From: Bacteroidales bacterium
GTDB lineage: Bacteria > Bacteroidota > Bacteroidia > Bacteroidales > Porphyromonadaceae
Direction: 5' to 3'
DNA: 13,591 bases
Assembly (NCBI GenBank): GCA_004555765.1
Contig: SFHG01000043.1
Span: forward strand, 1-13,591
The position numbers and the translations under genes were made by a program. Below, in pieces: positions 6,577 to 13,591 of the stretch. Position 1 is the first letter of the stretch, and the number at the start of each line of letters is the position of its first letter. Below the pieces are notes generated by a model that saw nothing but the letters and a program-made list of their open reading frames with translations, was not told the origin of the DNA and ran no database searches.

Positions 6577-8418
6577 TTACTTCACCTCCTGCATCCTTAC
6601 GAGGCGGGCGTAGCGACCGCCGAGGGCGAGGAGCTCGGAGTGGGTGCCGGTCTCGACGATACGGCCTTCGTGGAGGACGACGATTTGGTCGGCGCCCGTG
6701 ATGGTGGAGAGGCGGTGTGCGATGACGATGGTGGTGCGTCCCCGCATCAGTTTCTCGAGCGCCTCCTGCACCAGCCTTTCGCTCATCGTGTCGAGGGCAG
6801 AGGTGGCTTCGTCAAGGATAAGGATCTCGGGGTCTTTGAGGAGGGCGCGGGCTATGGAGAGGCGCTGACGCTGTCCGCCGGAGAGTTTGCCCCCGCGGTC
6901 TCCGATATTGGTGTCGTAGCCTTTGGGCATCTCCATAATGAAGTCGTGGGCGTTGGCGGCTTTGGCAGCGGCAATGATTTCGTCTTCCGTGGCAGAGGGT
7001 TTCCCGAAAGCAATATTGGCGCGGATGGTGTCGTTGAAGAGGATGGCCTCCTGGTTCACATTACCCATCAGGGCTCGGAGATCCGAGGTGCAAAAACGCC
7101 GGATGTCCACTCCGTCGATTTCAATGGTCCCTTCCGTCACGTCGTAAAAGCGGGGTATGAGGTCGACGAGGGTACTCTTTCCGCCCCCGCTCTCCCCGAC
7201 GACGGCCACAGTCTTGCCTTTGGGGATGACGAGGTTGATGTCCTCCAGTACCCACGGCTCGCCGTAGCGGAAAGAGACGTCCCGGAAGGCTATCTCTTTT
7301 TGGAAGACCACAGGCTCGGGAAGCTCCGGCTCAAGGAGCGTGTTTTTTGCCAAAAGGATTTTATCCACACGCTCGATGGAGGCCATACCGCGACGCACGG
7401 TGTAGACCCCCTTGGAGAACTCCTTGGCAGGATTGATGATGGAGTAGAATATAACGATGTAGTAGATGAAGGTCGACGCGTCCAATCCGCTCCCACCCTC
7501 GAGTATAAGCGAACCACCATACCACAGCACGACGGCAATGGCGGCAGTGCCGAGGAACTCACTCATCGGGTGGGCGAGCTGAAGCCTGCGGAAGATGCGG
7601 TTTGAGATGCCGCGAAACTCTTCGTTGTGACGCTCGAACCTTTCTGCCATAGCCCCTTCGGCGCGAAACGCCTTGATGACGCGGAGACCGCCAAGGGTCT
7701 CTTCGATGATGGAGATCAGGAAGCCCCACTTATTCTGTCCCTCAAAGGAACTCCTCTTCAGGGTCTTGCCGACGGTGCCCATAATGAAGCCCGCAACGGG
7801 GAGGAGGATAAGGACGAAAAGCGTCAGTTGCCAACTGATGACAATCATTGCCACGAGCGAAATGAGGATCATCAACGGGTTTTTGATGAGCATATCGAGC
7901 GAAGAGACGACAGAGGCCTCCACCTCATTGACGTCCCCCGTAATGCGGGCGATGATGTCGCCTTTGCGCTCTTCGGAGAAGAAAGAGAGCGGCAGCTCGA
8001 GGAGCTTGCGGTTGATGGCGTTACGGATGTCCCGCACTATCCCCGTGGAGACGGGTACCATACAGAAAAGCGACGCGTACTGGGAGCCGACCTTAAGGAA
8101 GGTGATGACGACGAGGTAGGCGCCAAGGACGATGAGCGCGTTGGAGGCGCCGTAGAGATCAATGAGGCGGGAGATGTAGAAATTGGCGTTATTTTGGACC
8201 ACAGCCATCACGTCCGCCCCGCCACCGAAAGCGTCGCTCCACGGGATCAGCGCCTCGGCACGTGCGTCTATCTTGAAGAGCACCCTCAAGATAGGGACGA
8301 TGAGCGAGAAGGCGAGGAGATTGAGGAGCGGCGTAAGGATATTGAAAAAGACGTTTGCCGACACATATCCCAAGTAAGGGGGAAGGAAACGCTTGAGGGC
8401 AGAGAAAAATTGTCTCAT
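6577..8418 (-). CDS. MsbA-like ABC exporter, membrane and ATPase domains fused
   Basis: At 613 residues this is a half-transporter that would dimerise in the inner membrane and export a lipid or other hydrophobic substrate. The N-terminal ABC exporter domain (about 15-335) holds roughly six membrane helices, for example near 20-48, 92-112, 181-218, 288-305 and 315-330. The ATPase domain (about 375-613) has Walker A GESGGGKST (408-416), a Q-loop at Gln456, signature LSGGQ (512-516), Walker B ILILDE (532-537) and H-loop His568, so all catalytic parts are present. The overall layout matches MsbA/lipid A flippases, but multidrug exporters look the same. Substrate assignment is therefore uncertain, and no gene symbol is given. 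Its ATG overlaps the stop codon of the helicase gene by 4 bases (ATGA), pointing to coupled translation. A hairpin follows its stop. Confidence 0.92.
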   Translation of the reverse strand: MRQFFSALKRFLPPYLGYVSANVFFNILTPLLNLLAFSLIVPILRVLFKIDARAEALIPWSDAFGGGADVMAVVQNNANFYISRLIDLYGASNALIVLGAYLVVITFLKVGSQYASLFCMVPVSTGIVRDIRNAINRKLLELPLSFFSEERKGDIIARITGDVNEVEASVVSSLDMLIKNPLMILISLVAMIVISWQLTLFVLILLPVAGFIMGTVGKTLKRSSFEGQNKWGFLISIIEETLGGLRVIKAFRAEGAMAERFERHNEEFRGISNRIFRRLQLAHPMSEFLGTAAIAVVLWYGGSLILEGGSGLDASTFIYYIVIFYSIINPAKEFSKGVYTVRRGMASIERVDKILLAKNTLLEPELPEPVVFQKEIAFRDVSFRYGEPWVLEDINLVIPKGKTVAVVGESGGGKSTLVDLIPRFYDVTEGTIEIDGVDIRRFCTSDLRALMGNVNQEAILFNDTIRANIAFGKPSATEDEIIAAAKAANAHDFIMEMPKGYDTNIGDRGGKLSGGQRQRLSIARALLKDPEILILDEATSALDTMSERLVQEALEKLMRGRTTIVIAHRLSTITGADQIVVLHEGRIVETGTHSELLALGGRYARLVRMQEVK

Positions 8419-10724
8419 TCTATCGGTGTGAGCTTGGCGTATTTTTGGATCAAATTTTTAGTCCCCATCTCGTCGAACTCGATTTGGATCTTAAGCCCGG
8501 AGACCGAGTCCTCAAAGCCGAGGACGGTACCGTCTCCGAATGTGGCGTGCCGGACACGGTCACCGACCTCGAAATCGCCTCCGGAGCTCCCTTCCGATTT
8601 TGGTCTGTCCGAGGAGATCTTTTCGGTCTGTACCTTTTTCCATCCTGAACGGACTCCGGAGCCCTTCTCGGTACGTACCCCGTTTCCGCGCCACTTAGGC
8701 TCTGAGAGAAACGGCAAATCGGGTGCGGATCGGAAATGCCCGGAGAAAAGTCCCGTCGTGTCTTCGATGAGGTCGGGATCCAGCTCGAGGAGAAACTTGG
8801 AGGGGTGCGTGTCCATCGTCATCCCGTTGAGGGCACGCACGAGGGCGAAACTGAGGATGCAGCGCTTTTTGGCACGGGTGAGGGCGACATAAAAGAGCCG
8901 TCTCTCCTCCTCTTCGTTGCCCTCATTGACCGCCCTGTCGCTCGGGATGATTTTGTCCTCGAGACCGGGAAGGAAGACGTAGCCGAACTCGAGTCCCTTC
9001 GAGCCGTGCATCGTCATCAAGGCGACGCTCTCCGTGTCCTCCTCCGAAACCGTGTCCTGATCCGTGACGAGCGCCATGTCCTGGACAAAACGCTCTATGG
9101 AGGGTATTTCGTCCGCTTCTTCGTCGTGGCTGAGGACATACTCCGCCACGGCAGAGAGAAGCTCCTGGATATTGTCCATCCTTTCCTGTGAGTCCGAAGA
9201 GTCGTCGCCGTAGAGGTCGGCGATGCCGCTCCTTTGGACCACGAGCTTGAGGAACTCGTCGGGCGGCAGGGTCTCTTTTTCTGCCTTAAGCCCCTCTATG
9301 AGGTCCGCAAAGGCCGTAATCTTGGCGATAGTTCCGCGGTTCATCACGGGAAGGAGCGACTGCGGAGCTTGGGTCGCCTCATAGAGCGAGAGCCCTTCTG
9401 ATCGGGCGACGGCAGATAGTTTCTCGAAAGTCACGTCACCGATGCCCCGGGCAGGGAAATTGTAGACGCGGACAAAAGCCTCGTCGTCCTTGGGATTGAT
9501 GATGAGACGGACGTAGGCCATCACCATCTTCACCTCCTTGCGGTCATAGAAAGAGATGCCGCCATAGAGCCGGTTGGGGATGCGGGCGCGACGGAGCTCG
9601 TCCTCAAAGAGGCGGCTCTGCCTATTCGTACGGTACAGAATCGCGATCTCGGAGTAAGGAACACCTTTACGGTGAAGCGTGGCGATCTGGGAGGCCACCA
9701 TCTCCGCTTCTTCCCGACCGCTGAAAGCTTTGAAAAGGAGACTCTTCTCGCCTTTGTCTCCGACCGAAACAACGTCCTTGGGGATGCGGGTCCGGTTCTT
9801 TTGGATCACCCCGTTGGCGAGGTCGACGATACGCGCCGTGGAGCGGTAGTTCTTCGTGAGCTTGAAGACCTTGGCACCCGGGAAGTGGTTTTGGAAACGG
9901 ATGATGTTATCTATGACGGCACCACGGAAAGAGTAGATACTCTGGGCATCGTCCCCGACGACGGTGATCTCGGTACCGGGGCCTTTGAGCTTTTGGATAA
10001 TGGCATCCTGGATGAAGTTGGTGTCTTGATACTCGTCCACGAGGATAAATCGGAAGTGCCCACGGAGCGCGGCAAGGAGGTCTTTCTCGGTGGCGAGAAG
10101 GCGGTACATATTCAGGAGCAGGTCGTCGAAATCCATCGCGTCATTGCGTCTGCACCGTGCCACGTACTCGGCGTAGATGGCGGGAATCATCTCCTGCTTC
10201 TTCTTTTTCAGCCAGAGCGACCAGTCTTTGGAGGCAGCCATCTCCTGAGGTGAGGTGCCGTCATTCTTGCGTCCGGAGATGATGCCGAAGACGGCATCCG
10301 GCTTGTAGACCTTCTCATCGAGGTTCATTTCCCGCACGATGGTTTTGACGACGTTTTTGGAGTCGGAAGTATCGTAGATGACGTAGTCGCTCGTGAATCC
10401 GAGCCGATTCGCGTAGCCTCTGAGCCATCGGGCAAAGACGGAGTGAAAGGTCCCCATCTGCAACATCCGCGCACGGTCTCTGCCGACGAGGTTACTGATA
10501 CGGGAGCGCATCTCTTCGGCCGCTTTGCGGGTAAACGTGAGCGCAAGAATCTGAGAGGGGTGCAGCTGAGGGTCGGAAGCGAGGAGGTAGGCGATCTTGG
10601 AAGTGAGGACACGGGTTTTGCCCGAGCCTGCACCCGCAAGGATGAGACTGTCGCCGCCCCTGTGGACGACGGCGGCGCGCTGTTCGGAGTTAAGGGTTTG
10701 AAGCAATTCTTCCGTTTTTTCCAT
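8415..10724 (-). CDS. pcrA: PcrA/UvrD-type superfamily 1 DNA helicase
   Basis: This is an ATP-driven 3'-5' helicase (769 residues) acting in nucleotide excision repair, mismatch repair and removal of proteins from DNA. Motifs in order are the Q motif LNSEQRAAV (11-19), Walker A GAGSGKT (31-37), LTFTRKAAEEM (62-72), GTFHS (91-95), DEYQDTN (230-236), VGDDAQSIYSFRG (256-268), NYRST (292-296), HGSKGLEF (573-580) and LFYVALTRA (610-618). A basic linker (about 654-715) leads to a C-terminal Tudor-like domain (GDRVRHATFGDGTV region, from about 716), as in PcrA. Residues 680-710 of the linker are encoded by 23-base repeats. The start at 10724 gives MEKTEELLQTLN, the usual family N-terminus. An upstream in-frame ATG at 10808 would add 28 residues encoded by repeat DNA and is less likely. 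Neighbouring uvrA fits a repair role. Confidence 0.93.
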   Translation of the reverse strand: MEKTEELLQTLNSEQRAAVVHRGGDSLILAGAGSGKTRVLTSKIAYLLASDPQLHPSQILALTFTRKAAEEMRSRISNLVGRDRARMLQMGTFHSVFARWLRGYANRLGFTSDYVIYDTSDSKNVVKTIVREMNLDEKVYKPDAVFGIISGRKNDGTSPQEMAASKDWSLWLKKKKQEMIPAIYAEYVARCRRNDAMDFDDLLLNMYRLLATEKDLLAALRGHFRFILVDEYQDTNFIQDAIIQKLKGPGTEITVVGDDAQSIYSFRGAVIDNIIRFQNHFPGAKVFKLTKNYRSTARIVDLANGVIQKNRTRIPKDVVSVGDKGEKSLLFKAFSGREEAEMVASQIATLHRKGVPYSEIAILYRTNRQSRLFEDELRRARIPNRLYGGISFYDRKEVKMVMAYVRLIINPKDDEAFVRVYNFPARGIGDVTFEKLSAVARSEGLSLYEATQAPQSLLPVMNRGTIAKITAFADLIEGLKAEKETLPPDEFLKLVVQRSGIADLYGDDSSDSQERMDNIQELLSAVAEYVLSHDEEADEIPSIERFVQDMALVTDQDTVSEEDTESVALMTMHGSKGLEFGYVFLPGLEDKIIPSDRAVNEGNEEEERRLFYVALTRAKKRCILSFALVRALNGMTMDTHPSKFLLELDPDLIEDTTGLFSGHFRSAPDLPFLSEPKWRGNGVRTEKGSGVRSGWKKVQTEKISSDRPKSEGSSGGDFEVGDRVRHATFGDGTVLGFEDSVSGLKIQIEFDEMGTKNLIQKYAKLTPIE
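8597..8687 (+). repeat. 23-base tandem repeats inside pcrA, encoding part of its linker (array B)
   Basis: Units start at 8597, 8620, 8643 (22 bases, decayed) and 8665. The cores are GGTCTGTCC, GGTCTGTACC, a degenerate GGACTCC and GGTACGTACC. The first two are exactly 23 bases apart. On the coding strand this gives VRTEK (683-687) and VQTEK (698-702) of PcrA, exactly 15 residues apart (two units, 45 bases). The adjacent unit is read in another frame, because 23 is not a multiple of 3. The stretch lies between the helicase core and the Tudor-like domain. Confidence 0.6.
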
Positions 10725-10740
10725 TTCCTGTCTGCCTGTT

Positions 10741-10870
10741 CTTTCGGTCTCGTTGGCTGCTTTCTTTCGGTCTTGTCCGGGGGCTGAATCTTGGTACGGG
10801 TCTCGCATTTTTCCCGGTCTGTACCATTTACTTTTTTCGCTCTGTATCCCGCTTTCGTCCCGGTACGTGC
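10741..10870 (+). repeat. Six-unit 23-base tandem repeat array between uvrA and pcrA (array A)
   Basis: Units start at 10741, 10764 (24 bases), 10788, 10811, 10834 and 10857, the last being partial. Their heads are CTTTCGGTCT, CTTTCGGTCT, ATCTTGGTAC, TTCCCGGTCT, TTTTCGCTCT and GTCCCGGTAC, so the GGT anchor falls at steps of 23, 24, 23, 23 and 23 bases. Conservation is strongest in the first half of each unit; the second half drifts but often ends in CTTT. The array fills almost all the space from the uvrA stop to the preferred pcrA start. Confidence 0.65.
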
Positions 10871-10877
10871 AAAGTTA
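10870..10877 (-). promoter_or_regulatory. Possible -7 element (TAACTTTG) for pcrA, overlapping the uvrA stop
   Basis: On the minus strand TAACTTTG fits the Bacteroidota TAnnTTTG consensus, and its first three bases are the uvrA TAA stop codon. Transcription from near 10863 would place most of the repeat array in a leader of about 140 bases before the pcrA ATG at 10724. No convincing -33 TTTG is present, so pcrA may instead be read through from uvrA. Confidence 0.35.
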
Positions 10878-13591
10878 GGGCTTTCCTTCGTCTTCTGCAC
10901 CCGCGTCCATCCCGAGCTCGGGAGCAAGGTACTTTGAGGTGTAGCCCGCACCGCTTCGAGCAAGCTCTTCCGGCGTACCGCTGAAAACGATGCGTCCGCC
11001 CCCTTTCCCTCCGTCGGGGCCGATATCTATGAGGTAGTCGGCCACCTTGATGACGTCGAGATTGTGTTCGATGACGACGACGGTATTGCCTCTGTCCACG
11101 AGGCGGTTGAGGATGGAGAGAAGCATACGGATGTCCTCGAAGTGAAGTCCCGTGGTGGGTTCGTCGAGGAAATAAATCGTCTTGCCGGTGTCGCGCTTGG
11201 AGAGCTCTGTGGCAAGCTTGATGCGCTGACTCTCGCCGCCGGAGAGGGTGTTGGAGGCCTGCCCGAGCTTGAGGTATCCGAGACCCACGTCTTGGATGGT
11301 TTTTATTTTTTGCAAAATCTTGGGCTGCCCCTCGAAAAACTCCACGGCCTGATTGACCGTCATATCCAGCACGTCGGAGATGGACTTCCCTTTGTAGCGC
11401 ACTTCGAGGGTCTCGCGGTTGTACCTCTTGCCCTTGCAGGTCTCGCAGGGGACGTATACGTCGGGGAGAAAATTCATCTCCACTTTCTTATAGCCGTTGC
11501 CTTTGCAGGTCTCGCACCGGCCGCCTTTGACGTTGAAAGAGAAGCGCCCCGGTTTGTAACCCCTGATTTTGCTCTCCGGCATCTCCACGAAGAGGTTACG
11601 TATGTCGGTGAAGACACCCGTATACGTCGCGGGATTCGATCGGGGCATACGCCCGATGGGGGACTGATCCACCTGCACCACTTTGTCCACCAGCTCGATG
11701 CCCTCTATCCGCTCATACGGCAGCGGCTCCGTGAGCGAGCGATAGAAGTGCTTGGAGAGAGCGGGATAGAGGGTATCGTTGATGTAGGTACTCTTGCCCG
11801 AACCGCTCACGCCCGTGATGCAGACAAAGACACCCAAGGGGATCTCAAGGGTTTCGCCTTTGAGGTTGTTGCCCGAAGCGCCGAAGAGACGGAGCTTCTC
11901 GCCCGTCCCCTTCCGTCTCTCCTGCGGAATCTCTATGGATTTCTCGCCTTTGAGGTACCGCGCCGTGAGCGTGTCTGTCCGAAGCATCTCCTCCGGCGTG
12001 CCACTGAAGATGACCTGCCCGCCTTTCCGACCGGCGCCGGGACCCAAGTCCACGATATAATCCGCCGCCAGCATCATCTCTTTGTCGTGCTCGACCACAA
12101 GGAGCGAGTTGCCTTGATCCCTGAGCAGCTTCATCGACTGTATAAGGCGGTCGTTGTCCCTCTGGTGGAGACCGATGCTCGGCTCATCGAGTATGTAGAG
12201 GACGTTGACGAGACGACTGCCGAGCTGTGTGGCGAGCCGAATGCGTTGCATCTCACCGCCCGAGAGCGAGCCCGTAGCCCTGTCAAGAGAGAGATAATCA
12301 AGACCTACTTCGAGGAGAAACTCGAGCCGGCTCACGATTTCCTTTACGATCTCGACGGCGACGACCTTCCTTCTCGCGTCCACTTTCTCCGAGAGTGTCT
12401 TGACCCACTCGAGGAGATCGGGAAGGGGCATCCGGCTTGCCTCAGCGATGTCTTTGCCATCGATCCGGAAGGCGAGCGCTTCGGGCTTAAGGCGTTTGCC
12501 GTGACAGACCGGGCAGACGGTGTAGGACTGAAACTGATCCGCCCACTTACGGGCTTTCACAGACTCTTCGTCCTCGGCGAGCTTGCGGATATAATTAATA
12601 AGTCCGTCGTAAGCGAATAGTCTCTCCCGCTTGCCGGTGTCCGCTCTTTTGACCCAAAGGGGGTAATCGACGCCGTTCATAATGTCGTCGAGGACATCGT
12701 CGCCGTACTCTGCTACGGGGTCGTCAAGGCTCAGCCCGTGGTGCTCCGCGATCGCTTCGAGCTGGAGGAATATCATACTCTGCCGGTATTTGCCGAGTGG
12801 TTCGAGGGCACCGTCGCGTATGGACTTGGACTTGTCGGGGATTATGCGCGAGGTGTCGGCCGTGGGTACCTTGCCGAGACCTTTGCACTTGGGGCAGGAT
12901 CCGATGGGGGAGTTGAAAGAAAAAGTATGCGGTGCGGGTTCTTCGAGGCTGAGACCCGAGTCGGGATCCATCAGACTCTTGGAGAAATGCTTCTTTTCGC
13001 CTGTGTCGAGGTCGTAGACTTGGATGAGGTCTTTGCCGAGCTTGAGTGCCGTTTTGAGTGTCTCGTGGATGCGTTCGCGGTCGGAGGGCGACACTCTGAG
13101 CTTATCGACGACGACCTCCACGCGGTGGTTTTTGTAGCGGGAGAGTGCCATCCCCGGCACGAGGTCTTTCATCTCCCCGTCTATGCGGACTTGGAGGTAA
13201 CCTTTCTTCCGAAGCATCTCAAGCAACTCTGCGTAGTGTCCTTTGCGGTCTCGGACGACGGGAGAGAGGATGTAGACTTTGTGTCCGTCGAAGGTCTCGA
13301 GAATCGTGTCCAACATCTGCTCCTCGCCGTAGCGCACCATCTCTTTGCCGGTGACGGGGGAGTAGGCATTGCTTCCCCGGGCGTAGAGGAGGCGGAGAAA
13401 GTCGTACACCTCCGTCGTCGTGCCGACGGTGGAGCGGGGGTTTGCCGTGGTGGTCTTCTGCTGAATGGAGATGACGGGACTCAACCCGGTGATGGAGTCC
13501 ACGTCGGGGCGTTCCATACCTCCGAGGAAACCGCGCGCGTAGGACGAAAAAGTCTCCAAGTAGCGACGGTTACCCTCTGCAAAAATGGTAT
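10875..13591 (-). CDS. uvrA: Excinuclease ABC subunit A, N-terminus cut by window edge
   Basis: UvrA dimers scan DNA for bulky lesions and load UvrB in nucleotide excision repair. The frame is open to the right edge: the first complete codons read TIFAEGNRRYLETFSSYARG, so about 45-50 residues, including the first Walker A, are missing. Numbering from that Thr, 904 residues are visible. The UvrB-binding region follows (about 80-190), so this is a canonical UvrA and not the UvrA2 type that lacks it. The first zinc module uses CPKC (232-235) and CPVC (359-362). Signature I LSGGE (442-446) and Walker B I ILDEP (466-470) follow, then Walker A II GVSGSGKST (593-601), the zinc finger CETC (692-695) and CETC (715-718), signature II (782-786) and Walker B II FLDEP (807-811). 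No catalytic part seen here is broken. The estimated full length, about 950, is normal. pcrA follows after 150 bases. Confidence 0.97.
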   Translation of the reverse strand, partial: TIFAEGNRRYLETFSSYARGFLGGMERPDVDSITGLSPVISIQQKTTTANPRSTVGTTTEVYDFLRLLYARGSNAYSPVTGKEMVRYGEEQMLDTILETFDGHKVYILSPVVRDRKGHYAELLEMLRKKGYLQVRIDGEMKDLVPGMALSRYKNHRVEVVVDKLRVSPSDRERIHETLKTALKLGKDLIQVYDLDTGEKKHFSKSLMDPDSGLSLEEPAPHTFSFNSPIGSCPKCKGLGKVPTADTSRIIPDKSKSIRDGALEPLGKYRQSMIFLQLEAIAEHHGLSLDDPVAEYGDDVLDDIMNGVDYPLWVKRADTGKRERLFAYDGLINYIRKLAEDEESVKARKWADQFQSYTVCPVCHGKRLKPEALAFRIDGKDIAEASRMPLPDLLEWVKTLSEKVDARRKVVAVEIVKEIVSRLEFLLEVGLDYLSLDRATGSLSGGEMQRIRLATQLGSRLVNVLYILDEPSIGLHQRDNDRLIQSMKLLRDQGNSLLVVEHDKEMMLAADYIVDLGPGAGRKGGQVIFSGTPEEMLRTDTLTARYLKGEKSIEIPQERRKGTGEKLRLFGASGNNLKGETLEIPLGVFVCITGVSGSGKSTYINDTLYPALSKHFYRSLTEPLPYERIEGIELVDKVVQVDQSPIGRMPRSNPATYTGVFTDIRNLFVEMPESKIRGYKPGRFSFNVKGGRCETCKGNGYKKVEMNFLPDVYVPCETCKGKRYNRETLEVRYKGKSISDVLDMTVNQAVEFFEGQPKILQKIKTIQDVGLGYLKLGQASNTLSGGESQRIKLATELSKRDTGKTIYFLDEPTTGLHFEDIRMLLSILNRLVDRGNTVVVIEHNLDVIKVADYLIDIGPDGGKGGGRIVFSGTPEELARSGAGYTSKYLAPELGMDAGAEDEGKP

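Noticed and set aside
3740..10870. Insertion sequence or intact MITE
   Set aside because: No transposase gene, no long terminal inverted repeats and no target duplications are visible around the arrays; only the tandem units themselves are seen.
11064..12620. A 518-codon plus-strand frame opposite uvrA
   Set aside because: It is fully inside uvrA, whose zinc fingers and ABC motifs are intact. The antisense translation has no recognisable features.

Overview
The window comes from a member of the Bacteroidales, most likely Porphyromonas or a close relative. The support is a TonB-dependent receptor with an N-terminal carboxypeptidase-regulatory-like domain, several SpII lipoproteins of Bacteroidota-only type (one recognisable as DUF4876), Bacteroidota-style TAnnTTTG promoter elements, weak or absent Shine-Dalgarno sequences, and tandem repeats with a 23-base period like those I recall from P. 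gingivalis. Species cannot be fixed from this sequence. Every gene lies on the minus strand, so transcription runs from right to left.

Right half (13591 to 6577), a housekeeping block: uvrA (its first ~45-50 residues lie beyond the right edge), a PcrA/UvrD-type SF1 helicase, and an MsbA-like ABC exporter whose ATG overlaps the helicase stop codon (ATGA). UvrA finds bulky DNA lesions, and UvrD-type helicases clear the incision complex, so uvrA next to pcrA makes sense as repair genes. The exporter appears to be coupled to the helicase by translation only.

Gap 6576-6187 (390 bases): a terminator candidate just after the exporter, a 23-base repeat array containing a long hairpin and a perfect 12-base palindrome, two further small hairpins, and a promoter element facing the receptor gene.

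Left half (6186 to 1), a probable outer-membrane uptake operon: a TonB-dependent receptor, two diverged paralogous lipoproteins (457 and 455 residues), and a DUF4876 lipoprotein cut by the left edge. The receptor has the plug and barrel motifs of CirA/ZnuD-like receptors. One lipoprotein carries a histidine cluster. A metal or metal-complex substrate is therefore a reasonable guess, but it is not shown.

The most unusual structure is a family of degenerate 23-base tandem repeats (core GGTmyGTACC on the plus strand) at four separate places: after the receptor gene, after the exporter gene, between uvrA and pcrA, and inside the pcrA coding sequence, where it makes up part of the linker before the C-terminal Tudor-like domain. 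All four run in the same orientation, opposite to transcription.
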